This document shows, piece by piece, positions 1 through 8,553 of a DNA stretch of 48,002 nt; position 1 is the first letter of the stretch, and every line of letters begins with the position of its first letter. The position numbers and the translations under genes are program-made. The notes below the pieces were generated by a model. It was not told the DNA's origin. It saw only the letters and a program-made list of their open reading frames with translations, and searched no databases. Source of the stretch: Crocinitomicaceae bacterium (lineage in GTDB: Bacteria; Bacteroidota; Bacteroidia; Flavobacteriales_D; Crocinitomicaceae); assembly GCA_029252405.1 (NCBI GenBank), contig JAQXBM010000024.1:1-48002 (forward strand), read 5' to 3'.

Positions 1-1433
1 GGATTGGATTCAAAACCAACATAGCTTCCTTGTTTTTGGTAAATCTCGACAGTTTGTGTCCCAGTTGTACTGATTTTAACATCGAAACTATCAATCACAA
101 TGTCTTCGTGTCCAATGAGATCGAACATCGTTCCGTTAAAGTTGATTGTTGAATTGTTCGTTGTAAAGATGTCATCAGAATAGTGTAAGTCACCCCGTAC
201 AACTTCGGCATACCAATCAGTCGTTGCAGTAATCAAAGGAGTTTGAAATGTGCTTCCAAATCCAACTGGAGTCGGGCTGAACGAATCTGGATACCAAACC
301 ACTGTATCTTGTGGATCGATCGAAACTGAGAGCATCGCTAAATCAGGATCGCACAAAGTATCGTTGTAAGCTGTCCAAGTTGGATGACCTGAAGTTGAGA
401 ACGCGTAAATCAAAGTATCGTTCGTCGAATTCGAATTGGTGGAACTTGAAACAATTACCGTTAATGTGTAATCTCCTTGATCGTAGGTCGAAGCCGCGAA
501 GTTCATGGTGTAAATTGAGCATTCAGGAAGGCCAGTTGAGACTGTTCCTCCCAGTGTGGTTGTCGTTCCTGACTGTTGATGCGTCAATTCAGAAGTGATC
601 GTCACGGGAAGGGAATCATTCGGCCCGAAGTTGATCAATTCATATTCAAACTCTGCCAAGGAATCGCCGCAAACACTTTGATTGATAGGAGTAATACTCA
701 AAATCGCAGGATCAGGGTTCGGAATGGAAGTGTAAATGTTTTGCAGGATATCAGCTCCGATCACTCTCGATTCCAAAATATTGTGCCCAGCATCATTCAA
801 GTGAACACCATCTCCAGAATCGTAGAGCGGATCAATGAAGTAACTTGGAGTGGCAATGGTAGTCCAGAAATCGATTGCGTAAGGTGAGAATTGAGCCAAG
901 ATCGAATCTTTGATGTCCCACTGCAATTGCGCTTGTGCAACACTGAAATTTCGTGGTTGCGTAGTGCAAATCCAAATTGGAACTGAAGCGGCATTGGCAA
1001 TTTGAACAATTGTATCCAAGTTGAACAATTGTTCTGCGTAGGAGAAATTCGAAGCTACGTCATTGGATGGCATGTTCACGATAATCGCGTTGGGCATTTC
1101 AGCTAGCGCGGCCGATATATTTCGTGCGATATCTGGGTTCGGGCGACCAGGTGGCGGTGTAAACCCCGTCGGCATAATGCGATAGGTGTTGTAGCCTCCT
1201 ACGGCCAAATTGATCACTTCATTCGCTGGATTGATGGATTCCAAGTAATTTCGGTAACGATTCACCCACGTACTATCTGAAGTAGAGGGTCCTGTTCCAG
1301 CGGCTGTTGAAGATCCCAAAACCACAATTTTATAGGTTGAGGAAGCGATACAAGGATCAACTTGAGAAAAACCATTTGCGCTGATCAGCAGTGATGAAAG
1401 AAAGAGAAGAAGTGCCGTGAGTCCTTTTAGCAT
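1..1433 (-). CDS. secreted SGNH/GDSL-family hydrolase, truncated by window edge
   Basis: The frame is open from the ATG at 1433 to the window edge, so the C-terminus is missing. Residues 1-23 form a signal peptide. An SGNH hydrolase domain follows: block I reads GSSTAAG at residues 40-46 (probable nucleophile Ser42), a GGYNTY stretch resembles block II, NMPSND resembles block III, and D208-G-V-H211 supplies the Asp/His pair of block V. After about residue 230 come Thr/Ser-rich, Ig/CARDB-like segments. Family knowledge: such enzymes are periplasmic or secreted esterases or lipases. The architecture (enzyme plus long beta-rich tail in a T9SS-bearing lineage) suggests a secreted T9SS substrate whose sorting domain lies outside the window; that part is inference. 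The usual GDS is GSS here. Confidence 0.85.
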   Translation of the reverse strand, partial: MLKGLTALLLFLSSLLISANGFSQVDPCIASSTYKIVVLGSSTAAGTGPSTSDSTWVNRYRNYLESINPANEVINLAVGGYNTYRIMPTGFTPPPGRPNPDIARNISAALAEMPNAIIVNMPSNDVASNFSYAEQLFNLDTIVQIANAASVPIWICTTQPRNFSVAQAQLQWDIKDSILAQFSPYAIDFWTTIATPSYFIDPLYDSGDGVHLNDAGHNILESRVIGADILQNIYTSIPNPDPAILSITPINQSVCGDSLAEFEYELINFGPNDSLPVTITSELTHQQSGTTTTLGGTVSTGLPECSIYTMNFAASTYDQGDYTLTVIVSSSTNSNSTNDTLIYAFSTSGHPTWTAYNDTLCDPDLAMLSVSIDPQDTVVWYPDSFSPTPVGFGSTFQTPLITATTDWYAEVVRGDLHYSDDIFTTNNSTINFNGTMFDLIGHEDIVIDSFDVKISTTGTQTVEIYQKQGSYVGFESN

Positions 1434-1528
1434 AGGATTCTAAATTACCTTTTGTTGATGGATTTCACAAACTAGAGAGTGAATCTGCATCGCGAGGATT
1501 TAGTTCAAATGAATTGTGAAAGATGATT

Positions 1529-2236
1529 TTATTTATCTCTCACACAGCGGATGGCACCACTTCCTCGTTTTGGGAAAGTTTGCAGCTTAACAGCCATGTC
1601 ATTCGAGTACCATATTACAACATCCCAAGCCATCATTCCTTGTTTATCGCCCCACCTCGGTTGTCCATCGTAGCTAGTCGAGGTCCAGTAGACCCCCATC
1701 GTAGATTTCGCTGCAAAAACACCGTCGTTATGGAGTTCACCTGTTGGGAGTAAAGACAATTCATATTCGTCTGTTCCAGAATCAGCAGGTTCGTCAAAAT
1801 GATCTTGCCATCCATTTTGGGACTTAAGCTTAATACCTGCTTTGAATCGCCCACCAGCTTTTTTAATCAGACCGTCCCAATCTTCATTAGTTGGAGCACG
1901 CCATCCTTCTGGAGCAATCCCTCTTTGATCATTTACGGCGTACCAATTGTAAAGTTTACCGCTAATAGTGTCGTTGCTTGCGTCGAAGTCATAGTAGCAA
2001 AATCCTGCTTTTCCTTCCTTGCCAAGAACATTCCATTCTTCAGATGTTTTCGCCTCAGGAATTGGGTCGCCATTTTGAAAAGTATCTACGCTCAAGTTCG
2101 AGATTGACCAAAACTGATCATCAATTCGAACAGCTGGAATTTCAATATAAGAGTTGTTGGATGCAATACGTTTCTCCGATACGCTGGAACAAGCAATTAG
2201 GGCAATCAGGTTAAAAAGAATAATCAGTTGTTTCAT
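1529..2236 (-). CDS. FISUMP-domain lipoprotein
   Basis: The 235-residue product has a lipoprotein signal with Cys16 in ALIAC. The rest matches the Fibrobacter succinogenes major paralogous (FISUMP) domain: GKLYNWYAVND, RGIAPEGWRAPT, an internal LLPTGE, a YWTSTSYDG motif and the terminal GAIRCVRD. These hallmarks are close to full length, so the domain is complete. FISUMP proteins are surface-exposed, C-type-lectin-like proteins of unknown ligand, common in Bacteroidota and Fibrobacter. It ends 95 bp before the hydrolase start on the same strand and begins 2 bp before the end of the upstream methyltransferase, so it may be co-transcribed with it. Function is otherwise unknown. Confidence 0.85.
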   Translation of the reverse strand: MKQLIILFNLIALIACSSVSEKRIASNNSYIEIPAVRIDDQFWSISNLSVDTFQNGDPIPEAKTSEEWNVLGKEGKAGFCYYDFDASNDTISGKLYNWYAVNDQRGIAPEGWRAPTNEDWDGLIKKAGGRFKAGIKLKSQNGWQDHFDEPADSGTDEYELSLLPTGELHNDGVFAAKSTMGVYWTSTSYDGQPRWGDKQGMMAWDVVIWYSNDMAVKLQTFPKRGSGAIRCVRDK

Positions 2237-2238
2237 TT

Positions 2239-2718
2239 CTATTCTTGATGATTCGGAGGAAGGAGGGTCGGAACCTTTGAAACGCGATCATGTAAAACGA
2301 TGCTTCCTGTAACACCCACATTTAGTGAAGAATTACCCGGTAATTTCACTAAGAAGTGACATTTTTCTTTTACGAATTCAGGCAAGCCTGAGTCTTCTGC
2401 TCCGAGCAAATAAATCGCGCGCTTAGGATGTTCGAACTCGTGTAACATTTCAGATCGATCATCAATTTCTACTCCCACCAATCGACAGTCGTGAGGAATA
2501 TTGGCAAGTAAATCGTCGAAGGTTTTGTATTGAAAAAGAGGAATGCGAGACCAGGTGCGCAATACGTCCGAAGACTGTTTTTTGTAGCGACCATCAACGG
2601 TGAAAATGTAGGCAGCGCCAAGAATGTATGCGGAGCGCCAAAGCGTTCCCATATTGTGACTTGTTTTCCCTCGAAATACTCCGATGGCACTGTATCCTTT
2701 CGTATTGACCGTTTTCAT
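2239..2718 (-). CDS. SpoU/TrmH-family RNA 2'-O-methyltransferase
   Basis: A short SPOUT methyltransferase of 159 residues from the ATG at 2718. Motif 1 is the N-terminal HNMGTLWRSA, motif 2 is YLLGAEDSGLP, and motif 3 is LPGNSSLNVGVTGSIVLHD near the C-terminus, together forming the knotted SAM-binding site. Family members methylate ribose 2'-OH in tRNA or rRNA; the exact target cannot be told from sequence. A start at 2763 is possible, but the extra 15 residues are not SPOUT-like and would overlap the divergent gene's upstream region. A CACTTTTG stretch lying about 5 bp upstream of the chosen ATG resembles a -7 element with one mismatch. Confidence 0.88.
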   Translation of the reverse strand: MKTVNTKGYSAIGVFRGKTSHNMGTLWRSAYILGAAYIFTVDGRYKKQSSDVLRTWSRIPLFQYKTFDDLLANIPHDCRLVGVEIDDRSEMLHEFEHPKRAIYLLGAEDSGLPEFVKEKCHFLVKLPGNSSLNVGVTGSIVLHDRVSKVPTLLPPNHQE

Positions 2719-2795
2719 GTTGCAAAAGTGCGATTTTCTTCGGAGATCGAATGAGTAGGGCACTGTTTTTGTGGTATTGGATGCAAATTGATTGT

Positions 2796-3686
2796 ATGAT
2801 CCGACTGCTATTTATTCCCCTTTTTGCGCTTGTATTGTTTAGTTGTGATGATTCTTCGGAGAAGTTTGATCCCTTGTTTTATCAGATTTCTGAGGCAGAT
2901 AGTGCCCGGTGTATGAATGAGATTTTGGAGGGGATATTGGACGAGGGGCAGGAATGGCAAATTCAAAGGGCTATAGCCATGTCGAAGATAACCGTTCCCA
3001 TTTGTTTTCCTCCCGAACAATTTGATATATGGATTAATAGCAATAGGCAACTAATGGTTGAGGGAGATTTTGCCGACGATCTGTCTCAAATTACTCCGGG
3101 AGTGTTTAATTTTTATTTCATTAATAGGAATTTGAAACGTGATGAAATTGCCTCGGCATCCGTGGATACAGATTATCCAGGATGGTTGTCCCCGTTTTAT
3201 AGCCAGTGGAATATTAAAGAGTTAGAGGATAGAATTACCAGGATTAACACAGATATTGAGGAGTACAAGACCGATTCCGTCGATGTTGAACTGATGGAAT
3301 ATTTTGAGAACGAGATAGAAGAAATTGAATTGAAGATTTCCTTTATAGAATACGCTGGTTGTAAATCAATACCTCAAGTCACTTCAGGTGCCAATGTCGA
3401 AATTAGCTATCAAGATAGCTCTGCCTTGTCAAATGAAGCGATTGAAAGAGTAGCGATTGCTTTTTATCATCTTCGTAACTATGAATGTCTTCGATACTTT
3501 AATGAATCTTATCTGAACTTGTATGAACGGCTTCAACGAACGAAGCAGCAAATTGATTCGGATAAAATCAGAATCCTTGAAATTCTGCATCAAGCGACAA
3601 TCATTCTTCGTAATAGGGAATTTTTAAAAAGGAACGAGATTTTTATGTTGGGAATTGAAGCGCCACCAATACCTCAAAAGCAATGA
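2796..3686 (+). CDS. lipoprotein of unknown function
   Basis: I do not recognise this 296-residue protein. The ATG at 2796 is chosen because it opens directly on a lipoprotein signal (hydrophobic run ending LFSC, Cys at about residue 17); the longer reading from 2751 would bury that signal. The mature part is acidic, with a helical Glu/Asp/Ile-rich stretch in the middle (likely coiled coil around residues 150-185) and another helical segment near the C-terminus. It is divergent from the SpoU gene and stands alone. Codon use resembles its neighbours. Location is probably the periplasmic face of a membrane. Confidence 0.75.
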   Translation: MIRLLFIPLFALVLFSCDDSSEKFDPLFYQISEADSARCMNEILEGILDEGQEWQIQRAIAMSKITVPICFPPEQFDIWINSNRQLMVEGDFADDLSQITPGVFNFYFINRNLKRDEIASASVDTDYPGWLSPFYSQWNIKELEDRITRINTDIEEYKTDSVDVELMEYFENEIEEIELKISFIEYAGCKSIPQVTSGANVEISYQDSSALSNEAIERVAIAFYHLRNYECLRYFNESYLNLYERLQRTKQQIDSDKIRILEILHQATIILRNREFLKRNEIFMLGIEAPPIPQKQ

Positions 3687-3778
3687 GAATTTTTTAATCA
3701 CGACATTCATTCCACCACCTCAAGAGGAGTTCATTTAGTCAGCAATTTATTCGCACCTTTGTGTAAATACAATTCACT

Positions 3779-4420
3779 ATGGAATTTATCTCAAAAGAAC
3801 TCGACGACTACGTTTGCGCTCACACTGAGCAAGAACCGAAATTATTGTACGATCTGAACCGACGAACGCACCTCGAAGTACTGCAGCCAAGAATGCTTAG
3901 CGGACAGTTTCAAGGTCGTGCATTGAGCATGTTCTCACACATGATAAAACCCAAAAATATTCTCGAAATTGGAACCTACACGGGGTACTCTGCAGTATGC
4001 ATGGCAGAAGGTCTAGCAGAAGGTGGAAAGATCATCACGATTGATAAGAACGAGGAACTGGAAGATTTGGTCAAAGAGGTTTTCTGGAATGCGGGATTGT
4101 CCGAAACGATTGATTTTAAAATCGGAAACGCGATGGAGATCGTTCCACAGTTGGATGAGGAATTTGACCTCGTTTTCATTGATGCTGACAAGGGCAATTA
4201 TGGGAATTACTACGACATGGTGATTGATAAAATGCCCTCAGGCGGATTTATTTTGCTCGACAACGTGCTTTGGTCAGGAAAAGTGCTGAAGGAAGCTGAA
4301 CCCGGAGATGTGGATACCAAGGAGCTCATTGCATTGAACAAACGCTTGCAAGAAGATGATCGCGTTCAGAACATCATTCTCCCAATTCGAGACGGTTTGA
4401 CAATTCTGAGAAAGAAATAA
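3779..4420 (+). CDS. class I SAM-dependent O-methyltransferase
   Basis: The 213-residue product matches the caffeoyl-CoA O-methyltransferase / TrmR (YrrM) family over its whole length. The SAM motif ILEIGTYTGYS lies at residues 61-71, and the metal-binding, catalytic DADKGNY is at 135-141, followed by GGFILLDNVLWSGKV. Family members methylate catechol-type hydroxyls or, for TrmR, 5-hydroxyuridine in tRNA; because small cytosolic copies in bacteria without phenylpropanoid metabolism are often tRNA modifiers and an RNA-modifying gene follows, TrmR-like activity is a reasonable but unproven guess. A CACCTTTG element at 3754-3761, one base off the -7 consensus, lies 17 bp upstream of the ATG. Confidence 0.88.
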   Translation: MEFISKELDDYVCAHTEQEPKLLYDLNRRTHLEVLQPRMLSGQFQGRALSMFSHMIKPKNILEIGTYTGYSAVCMAEGLAEGGKIITIDKNEELEDLVKEVFWNAGLSETIDFKIGNAMEIVPQLDEEFDLVFIDADKGNYGNYYDMVIDKMPSGGFILLDNVLWSGKVLKEAEPGDVDTKELIALNKRLQEDDRVQNIILPIRDGLTILRKK

Positions 4421-4429
4421 CACAGTTTT

Positions 4430-4500
4430 TGCCTTGTGCCCTTCGTGTTTCTTGTGGTTTAAATTTTACCACAAAGGCACCATGTTCACAGGATGTGGTG
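4430..4500. repeat. dispersed palindromic repeat (TTGTGGT..ACCACAA)
   Basis: The gap between the methyltransferase and TruC genes holds a 7-bp perfect inverted repeat, TTGTGGT at 4452-4458 and ACCACAA at 4468-4474, inside a stretch rich in 'ccttgtgcc', 'cttcgtg' and 'acaaaggcac'. From memory, intergenic elements of this 'ccacaaaggcac' type recur in many Bacteroidota genomes. It could fold as RNA and attenuate between the two genes, but there is no T-run to make it a normal terminator. Confidence 0.5.
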
Positions 4501-4513
4501 TTTACACTTTATT

Positions 4514-5197
4514 ATGAAGCTTAAAGTTCTTTTTGAAGATGAATACCTCATCGCAATTCACAAACCAGGTGGATTGTTGGTGCATCGAACCAAAATTGCG
4601 AAAGATGCCGACGAATTCGCACTGCAAATTCTAAGAGATCAGATTGGGCAAAAAGTGTTTCCGACACATCGTTTGGATCGCAAAACATCAGGCGTTCTCC
4701 TATTCGCGAAGGACGAAGAAACCAATCGTTCGATGCAATCCCAGTTCATGGATCAGAAAGTATCCAAGATCTACAAAGCGATAGTGCGCGGCTGGACAAT
4801 CGATGAAGGAACCATCGACTATGCACTGACAAACGACAGCGGCAAGACGCAGTACGCGATCACACATTACAAAACCCTCAAGAAATCGGAAATTGATCTG
4901 CCGAACGGGAAATTTTCAACCGCTCGCTTTTCATTGCTCGAACTGAAACCCGAAACAGGACGAATGCATCAATTGCGTAAACATTTGGCGCATATTTTCC
5001 ATCCGATTATTGGCGATCGTCCTCACGGTTGTAACAAACAGAACAAGTTGTTCAAAAAGCATTTTGACATGATGGAAATGATGCTGCATGCCGAAAAGCT
5101 CAAGTTTAAGCATCCGAAGAGTGGAGAAGACACACTAATACAGAGTGAGTGCGAGGGTGAGTTTAAGAGGATGTTTCTAGAACTGCAGTTGGATTAG
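4514..5197 (+). CDS. truC: TruC-like tRNA pseudouridine synthase (RluA family)
   Basis: A compact 227-residue RluA-family enzyme. The catalytic signature HRLDRKTSG sits at residues 52-60 with Asp55 as nucleophile; upstream EDEYLIAIHKPGGLLVHR is the family's N-terminal strand, and GRMHQLRKHLAHI with GDRPHG is the C-terminal RNA-binding core. There is no S4 domain, as expected for TruC, which makes pseudouridine 65 in tRNA. The reading frame is open from 4493, but the seven residues before Met8 lie in the repeat element, so 4514 is preferred. The C-terminal tail includes an AGGGTGAGT stretch matching the repeat motif seen at 14.6 and 29.35 kb. Confidence 0.87.
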   Translation: MKLKVLFEDEYLIAIHKPGGLLVHRTKIAKDADEFALQILRDQIGQKVFPTHRLDRKTSGVLLFAKDEETNRSMQSQFMDQKVSKIYKAIVRGWTIDEGTIDYALTNDSGKTQYAITHYKTLKKSEIDLPNGKFSTARFSLLELKPETGRMHQLRKHLAHIFHPIIGDRPHGCNKQNKLFKKHFDMMEMMLHAEKLKFKHPKSGEDTLIQSECEGEFKRMFLELQLD

Positions 5198-5204
5198 TTG
5201 GGCG

Positions 5205-5340
5205 TTCAGGCGGGCTATTCATTCCAAATCCCTTCGGGCGTTTTCCATTGCTATCCCTAACGCTTCCGAACTTCCCGTTCGGCCTTAGGACTTCGAAAGT
5301 CGTACTTTCTCTTCTAACGCGGCAGCCGTTTAGTAAAACC
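5205..5340. repeat. dispersed noncoding repeat of the 'ctatccctaacgc' type
   Basis: Between TruC and the small membrane gene is a GC-richer stretch containing 'gggctattcattcc', 'cccttcgggcg', 'gctatccctaacgc' and several short self-complementary words. From memory, sequences with 'gggctat..ctatccctaacgc' are abundant dispersed elements in flavobacterial genomes. No reading frame is supported. It may act as a shared 3' element for the two convergent genes. Confidence 0.45.
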
Positions 5341-5351
5341 TGACCGATATT

Positions 5352-5612
5352 TCAAAGCAGTAATAATTTGTAGATGAACATTAGTAGAAATGATAGTGCG
5401 ATTCCAATGATGTAGCCCAGTTTATTTTTAAATTTCCATGAATACGTGCTAAGTCCAATGATTAGCGCCATTCCGACTAGAATCACAGCTGAAATAGCGC
5501 CGATCAAAATATCACCTCCCGAGACACCTTTCAGTCTAAAGTACATCAAGAAGAATACAATCGAGAAAACAATCGAAGGTAGAAGAACATGTTTTGGATT
5601 AATCTTACTCAT
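5352..5612 (-). CDS. small integral membrane protein
   Basis: An 86-residue protein of unknown family. Three hydrophobic segments are visible (about residues 9-25, 33-55 and 63-85) with short Lys/Arg-rich connecting loops (SWKFKNK), a plausible three-helix membrane protein. No enzymatic motif is seen. It is on the minus strand between the TruC gene, with which it converges, and the permease, with 121 bp of AT-rich DNA separating it from the latter, so it may have its own promoter. Confidence 0.6.
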   Translation of the reverse strand: MSKINPKHVLLPSIVFSIVFFLMYFRLKGVSGGDILIGAISAVILVGMALIIGLSTYSWKFKNKLGYIIGIALSFLLMFIYKLLLL

Positions 5613-5733
5613 TCATTTTTTTAATTTTTCAATCCTCATTATCATTTGTGAACCTCGTTCGAAGAGAATACAAAATCAACATTCTCAATCATTCAATCTT
5701 TTCATTCTTCAATACTTCTAAATTCTGCAATAA

Positions 5734-6534
5734 CTAAAGAATACCGGCAATCATCAATCCTCCCATCACAAACAGCAACACGCCCACCAAGCGCTGAACG
5801 CCAACAATGGTCGTTTTTTCAATCAGCTGTTTCCCAAGGAAAGTTCCCACAAACGCAAAGACGATTCCAATTATGAGGAGCATTTTTCCGTCCGAAAGTG
5901 AAGCAGCTAAATTCAATTCTTTGGTTGTCCCGAGCGAGATGAAACCAAGGTAAACCGGAATTCGCGAGATATCAATCACCAAGGAAATAGCGTTGGATGT
6001 CCCCACGAATTGTTTTTTGTCCAACCCTGATTTCGATAGAAAGGCCGCGCGAAATGCTCCTTGATGCCCAGAAACTCCCCCAAAGAATCCACTGAGCAGT
6101 CCACCCAAAGGCAAATGTTTCGAATCGACTTTTAGGTTGCTGTATTTTGGACTTAAATCGAACCACGCGAAGAAAATCATCAAGGAACCTACAACAATTT
6201 TCATGTACGTAATTTCGAAGAGTTTTCCAGAAATGAAATAGGTGTGAATGGCTTCCGAGTCGGTGATCATGGTCAAAAGAATACTCCCCAAGATCGCTGC
6301 AAACATCGCGGGGATTCCAAAGCGCAGGAAGGTCTGCAAATGGATGAATTTCCGAACCAATAGAAACTTGAACAGGTTATTGGAAAGATGCACGATTGCT
6401 GTAGCTCCAACGGCAACTTCAATGTCAAAAAAGAGCGCGAAAACGGGAAGCATGATCGTTCCCAATCCAAATCCAGAGAAAAAGGTGAGACTTGCTCCAA
6501 TCAATACCGCAATGGCGACAATTACATATTCCAT
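5734..6534 (-). CDS. TauE/SafE-family sulfite exporter-like permease
   Basis: A 266-residue polytopic membrane protein from the ATG at 6534 (the five residues before it add nothing). It has about eight hydrophobic helices in two halves; the first starts VLIGASLTFFSGFGLGTIMLP, typical of TauE, and the second contains the repeat LSGFFGGVSGHQGAFRAAFL, the usual GxxGxGGG-like hairpin region. Family members export sulfite, sulfoacetate or other organosulfur anions, but substrate cannot be assigned here. The window also encodes a phosphosulfolactate synthase at 33829, though far away, so no link is claimed. Divergent from ltaE with 71 bp between the starts. Confidence 0.85.
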   Translation of the reverse strand: MEYVIVAIAVLIGASLTFFSGFGLGTIMLPVFALFFDIEVAVGATAIVHLSNNLFKFLLVRKFIHLQTFLRFGIPAMFAAILGSILLTMITDSEAIHTYFISGKLFEITYMKIVVGSLMIFFAWFDLSPKYSNLKVDSKHLPLGGLLSGFFGGVSGHQGAFRAAFLSKSGLDKKQFVGTSNAISLVIDISRIPVYLGFISLGTTKELNLAASLSDGKMLLIIGIVFAFVGTFLGKQLIEKTTIVGVQRLVGVLLFVMGGLMIAGIL

Positions 6535-6605
6535 TCGACAAAAAAACACAAAAAGAACTCATTCTTTGTTGCGGAAACATTAATTTTTGGGCGAAATAGG
6601 ATAAT

Positions 6606-7628
6606 ATGATAGATTTTCGAAGTGATACAGTCACAAAACCATCCAAAGAAATGATGGACGCCATGTTTTCAGCACCTGTTGGAGACGATGTTTTTGCAGA
6701 AGATCCAACCATCAATGAATTGCAGGAATACACAGCAGATTTGTTTGGAATGGAAGCCGCTTTATATTGTTCGTCTGGTACGCAAACGAATCAAATTGCG
6801 ATTAACGTTCACGTGCAGCCGGGTGGAGAAGTGATCACACACAAGGAAAGTCACGTCTATAAATACGAAGGCGGAGGAATTGCTAGAAACTCGGGTGCTT
6901 CTGTTCGCTTATTGGATGGAAATCGTGGTCGAATTTCGGTTGAACAAATCGCACCTTGGATGAATAATCCCGACGATGTGCATTATCCACTCACACAATT
7001 GATTTCTCTTGAAGATACTTCGAATAGAGGAGGAGGTGCCATTTACGATTTCAATGAAATCAAGAAAATTCGTGCGTTTTGCCTTGAGCGCGGACTTCCT
7101 TTGCATTTGGATGGAGCGCGTTTGATGAACGCGATGGTCGAAAATGGAGTAGACATGAAAGAGTACGCTTCTCAATTCGATTCGATTTCCTTGTGCCTTT
7201 CAAAAGGACTGGGTGCACCAGTTGGCTCTTTGTTGATTGGAAAGAAAGACTTCATCAAAAAGGCACACCGCGTTCGGAAAGTATTTGGTGGAGGAATGCG
7301 TCAAGCAGGAATCATCGCCGCAGGTGGATTGTTCGCTTTGAAGAACAATGTTGAGCGTTTACGCGAAGATCATGCACATGCGAGAGCCTTGGAAAGTGCA
7401 TTCAATGAAATGGATTGGGTGGATAACGTAATGGGAGTTGATACGAACATTGTCGTGGTCGTTCTTAAAAACCATGATTTACGCGATTCCATTATCTCAA
7501 AATTCAACGACGCCGGTATGACGCCAATGCCATTTGGTCCTGGAATGATTCGCTTCGTGACGCACTTGGATATTTCAAAAAGTGATATTGACCAAACAAT
7601 CGAGTGCATTCGCTCGTTAAATGTATAA
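6606..7628 (+). CDS. ltaE: low-specificity L-threonine aldolase
   Basis: The 340-residue fold-type I PLP enzyme opens with the family signature MIDFRSDTVTKPS and GDDVFAEDPT. HLDGAR at 167-172 holds the PLP-contacting Asp, and Lys200 in LSKGLGAPVG is the Schiff-base lysine. It cleaves L-threonine or L-allo-threonine to glycine and acetaldehyde in the cytosol. Length is normal for the family. It leads an operon: its TAA at 7626-7628 overlaps the ATG of the next gene by one base (TAATG), and that gene overlaps a third. Confidence 0.93.
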   Translation: MIDFRSDTVTKPSKEMMDAMFSAPVGDDVFAEDPTINELQEYTADLFGMEAALYCSSGTQTNQIAINVHVQPGGEVITHKESHVYKYEGGGIARNSGASVRLLDGNRGRISVEQIAPWMNNPDDVHYPLTQLISLEDTSNRGGGAIYDFNEIKKIRAFCLERGLPLHLDGARLMNAMVENGVDMKEYASQFDSISLCLSKGLGAPVGSLLIGKKDFIKKAHRVRKVFGGGMRQAGIIAAGGLFALKNNVERLREDHAHARALESAFNEMDWVDNVMGVDTNIVVVVLKNHDLRDSIISKFNDAGMTPMPFGPGMIRFVTHLDISKSDIDQTIECIRSLNV

Positions 7629-8251
7629 TGAAGTACTTATTAATTCTCGCCCTTGGACTGTTAACAGTTGCCTGCACCTCCGAAACAAAAGAGGACATCA
7701 AGGATTTGAATGATATTTTGCCCGACTCAGAGCGCGATTACGATCAAAAAGATTCTGTGTTAGTAGATGACGCAGATACCTTAGGAATATATCAAGCCCG
7801 TTTTGCCGAACTCGGTGAATTGGATAGTATTAATGTCTGCGAGGAAGATTTGTTTCCAGATCGTTTTGGGCCAGAAAGAATCGAAAAATTCCGATTGAAC
7901 TTAGCTGGAGAAGAGGTCGTTTTCGTAAAATGGCGATTCCAAGATTCTGCTCGCGTTACTAATGCGCTCTTCAACTGGTTAGATTGTTTTGGTGAGAACT
8001 GCAAGTCGATTAGAGTGAGCGAAGAACGAAATCTTCTAAAAAATGCCTTCCATATTTTTGCCAATGATACCGTACTCGTCTATGTAGAATCTAAGAAACG
8101 AATAGATGCAAAGAGCTGGGATAAGTATTTTGAAGAAAATGGATACGAATTGGATTGGGACGTACTCATGGAGCAAGCGCCAAGAGGCAGAGTTCAATGG
8201 TTTACCTATCTTGACGAAGAAAAAATACCCGTAAAGAACGAATTATTATGA
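7628..8251 (+). CDS. lipoprotein of unknown function in the ltaE operon
   Basis: A 207-residue product. The ATG at 7628 overlaps the ltaE stop and begins a clear lipoprotein signal ending LLTVAC, so it is chosen over an in-frame ATG at 7604. The mature protein is acidic, contains a few Cys (FGENC, VCEED), and ends in a region predicted to be globular. I do not recognise a family. Translational coupling with ltaE in front and the small protein behind (ATGA overlap at 8248-8251) indicates co-expression; any link to threonine metabolism may be only positional. Confidence 0.75.
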   Translation: MKYLLILALGLLTVACTSETKEDIKDLNDILPDSERDYDQKDSVLVDDADTLGIYQARFAELGELDSINVCEEDLFPDRFGPERIEKFRLNLAGEEVVFVKWRFQDSARVTNALFNWLDCFGENCKSIRVSEERNLLKNAFHIFANDTVLVYVESKKRIDAKSWDKYFEENGYELDWDVLMEQAPRGRVQWFTYLDEEKIPVKNELL

Positions 8252-8547
8252 AAATTTTAGGCCGAGGATTTATCACTGTTAGACCCAAGCAAGCTTTTGT
8301 GGATTGGGCAAATCAGCAAGACGATGAGTTTCAAATTGACTTGAATGCAGAACCTTCGGTTTACTTGATTGAGGAGGACTTTTTTGAGGTTGATCCAATC
8401 ATTGAGAGCAAATACAAAATGATTTTTGAATGCGAATTGGCTGCTGTTTCAGATAATGAAGATGGTTTCCCTGAGATTAAAATGAGTGTGTTCAAAGAAT
8501 GGTTCTCCCTGGAAGTGGGCTCGACTGTTATTGATTTAGAAGAGTAG
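8248..8547 (+). CDS. small cytosolic protein, conserved-looking, unknown
   Basis: A 99-residue soluble, acidic protein beginning MKILGRGFITVRPKQAF, with a VYLIEEDFFEVDP segment and a C-terminal KEWFSLEVGSTVIDLEE. It lacks a signal or membrane segment. The pattern (RPK.AF.DWAN near the N-terminus and an acidic 'VYLI' strand) resembles a small uncharacterised family I believe occurs in other Bacteroidota, but I cannot name it. Its ATG overlaps the preceding stop by four bases (ATGA), so it is translationally coupled as the last gene of the ltaE operon, converging on the next minus-strand gene with 6 bp between. Confidence 0.72.
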   Translation: MKILGRGFITVRPKQAFVDWANQQDDEFQIDLNAEPSVYLIEEDFFEVDPIIESKYKMIFECELAAVSDNEDGFPEIKMSVFKEWFSLEVGSTVIDLEE

Positions 8548-8553
8548 TTTTTC

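Noticed and set aside
576-887. Plus-strand open frames at the window start (311-598 and 576-887)
   Set aside because: They are antisense to the SGNH hydrolase, which is open to the edge with clear catalytic motifs.
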